In this document: positions 5,764 through 7,959 of the stretch, in pieces
How positions within the stretch are numbered: position 1 is the first letter of the stretch
Layout of the letters: each line of letters opens with the position of its first letter
Source of the DNA: Bacteroidales bacterium
GTDB taxonomy: Bacteria > Bacteroidota > Bacteroidia > Bacteroidales > GCA-2711565
NCBI GenBank assembly: GCA_029938505.1
Contig: JAOZUV010000083.1
Coordinates: forward strand, 1-7,959
Reading direction: 5' to 3'
DNA length: 7,959 nt
The notes under the pieces: model-generated
Told to the model about the DNA's origin: nothing
Database searches by the model: none
The model's input: the letters and a program-made list of their open reading frames with translations, nothing else
Position numbers and translations under genes: made by a program

Positions 5764-5786
5764 TAATATTTATGTTAAATACTTTA

Positions 5787-5818
5787 CAAAAGTAATGAAC
5801 ATATGTGCATAATGCAAA
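5787..5818 (-). promoter_or_regulatory. Bacteroidota-type sigma promoter for the DUF134-led operon
   Basis: On the minus strand TTTG (5818-5815) stands 20 nt before TACTTTTG (5794-5787). This fits the Bacteroidota -33/-7 consensus TTTG, ~19-21 nt, TAnnTTTG. Transcription would begin near 5780, leaving a leader of about 17 nt before ATG 5763. It is the only good promoter I found for the eleven-gene run below it. Confidence 0.65.
5795..5816. promoter_or_regulatory. overlapping palindromes in the promoter spacer; candidate operator
   Basis: ATGAACATATGTGCAT (5795-5810) is a 16-bp palindrome with one mismatched pair around the perfect core ACATATGT. TGCATAATGCA (5806-5816) is a second, perfect 11-bp palindrome with an odd centre that shares five bases with the first. 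Both sit between the -33 and -7 elements, where a bound protein would block or reorient the polymerase. DUF134, encoded directly downstream, is the obvious candidate to bind; that is inference. Confidence 0.5.
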
Positions 5819-5889
5819 TTAATTTATATTTTTTTGAAATAAATATTTAGGATGGCATTTATTAAGAAAGGATTAATTTTCGATAAAAT

Positions 5890-6750
5890 TTATTTGTTTC
5901 TTATTGATTTTCGGATGCGCATTAGTAATAATGATAACAAAAGCACTATGCCTAAAAATAAAATTATTACGGGAGAGGCGGGTACGTCTAATTCCCATGA
6001 AAAATATAGTCCCAGAGAAGTTACAAAGCCTCCTACTCCCAGACCAATTAAAATTCGGGAGTACCAGCGAGACGCAAACAGTGAGGAAATTGAGGCCGGA
6101 ATAATAAGAAATGCAAACACTGTTAATATTCCTCCAACATGAACGGCTTGAACAATTAAAATCCCAAAGGAGAAATAAAATAAAAAATCCCATAAAGCTC
6201 TATGCTTTATACCACTTTTTGGATTCAGATAGTTATCAGAAAGTTTGAAAAATTTCTTTCTGAAAATAATGTGAAATAGACCGACAATCCCTACTGTTAT
6301 GGCTAACTTAATCACCTGATCCCAGCTCACCCATAAAATTGAGCCGATGAGCATATCGTGAATGTGTACATCACCACCGGCTCCCTTATCTAAAATAATT
6401 ACGGCAGCAGCAGTTGCTACGGCATAGGCGATTCCTATTAAGGCTTCAAGTGGAATTTTTATTTTTTTATTTTTTAGTAATGTAAAAATTAATGCCGCGA
6501 TAGTGCAAAATAGTAATGAAAAAGCGAAGGAGAAAATTGTTTCTTCACCATGATCATGACCTGCATGAGATGATTTGTTCACTTCATGAATAATCATTGC
6601 AATAGCTCCTCCCAAAGCCGCAATTTGAGCAAGTGCAATATCAATAAATATGATTTGTCTTTTTAATACATGTATCCCGAAATAAACATTTGCACTAATC
6701 AATAGTATGCAGGCAACAAATGGGATGAGCATAAATTCTAATATTTCCAT
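5890..6750 (-). CDS. metal ABC transporter permease, ABC-3 family, with His-rich loop (286 aa)
   Basis: An inner-membrane permease of the ABC-3 family (PF00950: ZnuB, MntB, TroC/TroD) for Zn, Mn or Fe uptake. It shows about eight hydrophobic segments over the usual length. The signature GIHVLKRQIIFIDIALAQIAALG (25-47) is highly typical. A His-rich loop SHAGHDHGEE (61-70, with H55 nearby) lies between early membrane segments, and DVHIHDMLIGSILWV (127-141) carries H129 and H131 before the coupling region. QAVHVGGILTVFAFLIIPA is the conserved late segment. It follows the sister permease by 11 nt, and the two probably form a heterodimer. Its ATPase and binding protein would lie upstream, beyond the phage-like segment. 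The stretch 5764-5889 below it holds the DUF134 promoter and no clear terminator. The metal cannot be decided; histidines favour zinc. Confidence 0.9.
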   Translation of the reverse strand: MEILEFMLIPFVACILLISANVYFGIHVLKRQIIFIDIALAQIAALGGAIAMIIHEVNKSSHAGHDHGEETIFSFAFSLLFCTIAALIFTLLKNKKIKIPLEALIGIAYAVATAAAVIILDKGAGGDVHIHDMLIGSILWVSWDQVIKLAITVGIVGLFHIIFRKKFFKLSDNYLNPKSGIKHRALWDFLFYFSFGILIVQAVHVGGILTVFAFLIIPASISSLFASRWYSRILIGLGVGGFVTSLGLYFSWELDVPASPVIILFLGIVLLLSLLLMRIRKSIRNK

Positions 6751-6761
6751 TATCTTTTAGC

Positions 6762-7592
6762 TTATGTAGTTTTTTTTCTAAGTAATTTGAAGAAGGCCAG
6801 AATAAATACAATAATTCCAAGTAAACATACAATGGTTGGCCCGTTTGAAATATTAAATGTATAGGATAAATATACTCCAACAACCGATCCTAAAAAGCCA
6901 ATTACCCAACTCCAGATAAATCGTTTTTTCCAATTATTTGTAAACAAGGTGATGGCTGCTGTTGGGGCTACAAGTAATATAAATACAAGAAAAATACCTG
7001 CAATGGGTACCGCTTTTACAATTACAATTCCAAAAGTAATATAGAAAAGTAGTTCGTATTGACGAACTTTTTTTAATGAATAAGGCAATTCTTCTTTTGT
7101 TGCAAAATCAGAAATTTTTGTAAAATATTTTCGAAAGAAAAAATGAATAATTCCGATCGCCGAAAACAAAAGAAAACTATATAATACCTGAGTCCATGTA
7201 ACCCATAAAATATTACCGGTAATGGTTTTTGTGATATAGTTTGAACCCCCTGGTATTTTTTCGGCCAATAACAAAGCCAGCCCCAATCCGATGCAATAAA
7301 TAATCCCGATAATTGCTTCTTGAGATATTTTTTGTTTTTTAAATTTTGTTAAAGCAAATATTGAAATGATAATTAAGGTGAAAAAGTAAGAGGACAATTC
7401 AATTGAAAATGAATTTTCAGCAAAACCTAGTAATAAGCCAATCATTGTTCCCAGAGCAGCTATTTGTGCAACGGCTATATCTATAAAAATAATACCTCTG
7501 GATAAAATATGATTTCCAAAATAACTTAATATTCCGGCAAGCAGGATGCTCATAATAATAGGTGCAGAAAGAAAAATTAAATTATCAATCAT
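6762..7592 (-). CDS. metal ABC transporter permease, ABC-3 family, without the His-rich loop (276 aa)
   Basis: The sister permease. The signature GNHILSRGIIFIDIAVAQIAALG (26-48) aligns with that of the other subunit, followed by about eight hydrophobic segments, SQEAIIGIIYCIGLG (90-104), TGNILWVTW (125-133) and VKAVPIAGIFLVFILLVAPTAAI in the C-terminal half. It lacks both the histidine-rich loop (replaced by AENSFSIELSS) and the HxH pair (GGSNYITKTI here), so the two subunits are functionally asymmetric. The ATG at 7592 is 5 nt after a stop codon (TAG at 7600-7598) of another frame, which is what would be expected for a closely coupled upstream gene of the same operon, now cut off. A two-permease layout is known for Tro-type Mn/Zn/Fe transporters. 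Confidence 0.9.
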   Translation of the reverse strand: MIDNLIFLSAPIIMSILLAGILSYFGNHILSRGIIFIDIAVAQIAALGTMIGLLLGFAENSFSIELSSYFFTLIIISIFALTKFKKQKISQEAIIGIIYCIGLGLALLLAEKIPGGSNYITKTITGNILWVTWTQVLYSFLLFSAIGIIHFFFRKYFTKISDFATKEELPYSLKKVRQYELLFYITFGIVIVKAVPIAGIFLVFILLVAPTAAITLFTNNWKKRFIWSWVIGFLGSVVGVYLSYTFNISNGPTIVCLLGIIVFILAFFKLLRKKTT

Positions 7593-7597
7593 ATCAT

Positions 7598-7687
7598 CTA
7601 TTTTATATTCGAATTAATGTTTTCAATCCAGTAGTTAACCAATTGAAAATTGTTTTGAACTTCCTCCACCCCATTTTGTAAAACCAT
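7598..7687 (-). pseudogene. possible C-terminal remnant of the gene that preceded the permeases
   Basis: An open frame ends at TAG 7600-7598, 5 nt before the permease start. Its last ~22 residues (VEEVQNNFQLVNYWIENINS, then NIK) read like ordinary protein, while further upstream the frame meets a TAA at once in the phage-like DNA. I read it as the tail of a truncated bacterial gene, perhaps another transporter component, joined to foreign sequence at about 7650-7675. It is too short to name. A chance frame cannot be excluded. Confidence 0.35.
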
Positions 7688-7829
7688 TTATTCTTCGATA
7701 GCCACCTGTTGTAGCTGATTCAAAGTTTTGTAAAATAGTTGCTGCTCCAGGTGTTCTAAATAATGCATGAGCACTTGAAACTAAATCTAAACCTCCTGCA
7801 ACTGTAATGGAAGCTCCTTGTGTTGGCAT
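7635..7829 (-). pseudogene. N-terminal fragment of a phage structural-type protein, truncated (64 aa)
   Basis: The first ~53 residues (MPTQGASITVAGGLDLVSS, then LFRTPGAATILQNFES, then TTGGYRRINGFTKWG) have the pattern seen at the start of long phage head-tail or tail-associated proteins: a GLDLVS segment, a Pro-Gly-Ala turn, L.NFE and GGYRRI.G. Such proteins are normally hundreds of residues long; this one stops at 7635, after GGGSSKQFSIG, where the frame runs into sequence that belongs to the gene before the permeases. It has its own ribosome binding site (AAGGAA, 7 nt before ATG 7829) and lies 11 nt after the stop of another gene fragment. I am moderately sure of the phage assignment and quite sure that the product is incomplete. 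Confidence 0.6.
7650..7690. other. putative junction between phage-like and bacterial sequence
   Basis: On the minus strand the phage-like frame is convincing down to about 7670 (RRINGFTKWG), and a different, bacterial-looking frame is convincing from about 7665 downward to its stop at 7598. No inverted repeat, target duplication or tRNA end was seen at the switch, so an integrase- or transposase-made junction is not supported. An assembly misjoin near a contig end is the simplest reading. Confidence 0.5.
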
Positions 7830-7840
7830 TTAAATTTTCC

Positions 7841-7957
7841 TTATGGTAACAAATATGTAAATCTTACGTCTGACATATATTGTGGTTGTGGTGAATTTAA
7901 ATTATCAGCCATTGACTGTAATCCTTTTTTATATTCGTCTAATGCTAATTGTGATTG
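7841..7957 (-). CDS. C-terminal 38 residues of an unidentified, probably phage, protein (runs off the window)
   Basis: An open frame enters from the window end and stops at TAA 7843-7841. Its sequence reads LDEYKKGLQSMADNLNSPQ, then PQYMSDVRFTYLLP, a hydrophilic helix and a Pro/Gln linker. The 11-nt distance to the next start, with a ribosome binding site in between, is typical of a phage structural operon. The family cannot be told from this piece; it is linked to phage only by its neighbour. Confidence 0.55.
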   Translation of the reverse strand, partial: QSQLALDEYKKGLQSMADNLNSPQPQYMSDVRFTYLLP

Positions 7958-7959
7958 AG

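Noticed and set aside
5324..5812. 162-codon plus-strand frame opposite DUF134
   Set aside because: It is antisense to a clear DUF134 gene, low-complexity Ser/Phe-rich, and matches nothing recognisable. The other plus-strand frames in the window are shadows of the same kind.
5819..5889. Possible terminator after the permease genes
   Set aside because: Only loose A/T complementarity (ATTTAT with ATAAAT around A-runs); no GC stem, so it is not called.
5852..6193. Plus- and minus-strand frames overlapping the end of the His-loop permease
   Set aside because: Both are out-of-frame readings of an obvious ABC-3 permease with conserved membrane segments.
7593..7959. Transposon or integrase-made insertion at the phage/bacterial junction
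   Set aside because: No transposase, integrase, terminal inverted repeat, target duplication or tRNA end is visible.

Overview
The window reads as an AT-rich segment of an anaerobic Bacteroidota-like genome (or metagenomic contig). This rests on weak or absent Shine-Dalgarno sites before most genes, a promoter of the Bacteroidota type (TTTG, 20 nt, TAnnTTTG), and a gene content typical of strict anaerobes. All supported genes lie on the minus strand, so transcription runs from high to low coordinates. No tRNA, rRNA, CRISPR array or insertion sequence was seen, and no gene-free gap exceeds about 130 bases.

Region A (about 7600-7959) does not fit the rest. It holds the last 38 residues of one protein and the first ~53 residues of another that resembles tailed-phage structural proteins. 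The second stops abruptly where a different frame takes over, ending 5 nt before the next gene. This looks like a phage/host junction, either an assembly chimera or an integration scar.

Region B (5890-7592) holds two tandem permeases of the ABC-3 (ZnuB/MntB/TroC-D) metal-transporter family. One has a His-rich loop and the other does not. Their ATPase and binding protein are not in the window.

Region C (1-5763) is a compact run of eleven genes that starts at a recognisable promoter with palindromes in its spacer. In transcription order: a DUF134 regulator; a Gly/Arg-rich DUF5320 protein; after a hairpin, a Gly/Lys-rich zinc-ribbon protein; a NifX-like protein with a C-terminal CDH; a minimal TrmO/TsaA-domain protein; two MinD-type ATPases with inserted 2x[4Fe-4S] ferredoxin domains; a second NifX/MTH1175-like protein; a class I methyltransferase; a VOC protein; a third NifX-like protein; and the start of a metallo-beta-lactamase-fold hydrolase. 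Gaps are mostly 2-20 nt, with ATGA overlaps at two junctions.

Twin ferredoxin-MinD ATPases next to MTH1175-like proteins are the hallmark of the orange protein (ORP) complex of Desulfovibrio, whose small subunit carries a Mo-Cu-S cluster. I infer that region C encodes an ORP-like metal-sulfur cluster assembly or storage system, apparently controlled by DUF134 rather than by a sigma-54 activator. The metal permeases next to it may supply the metal, but nothing in the sequence proves that link.
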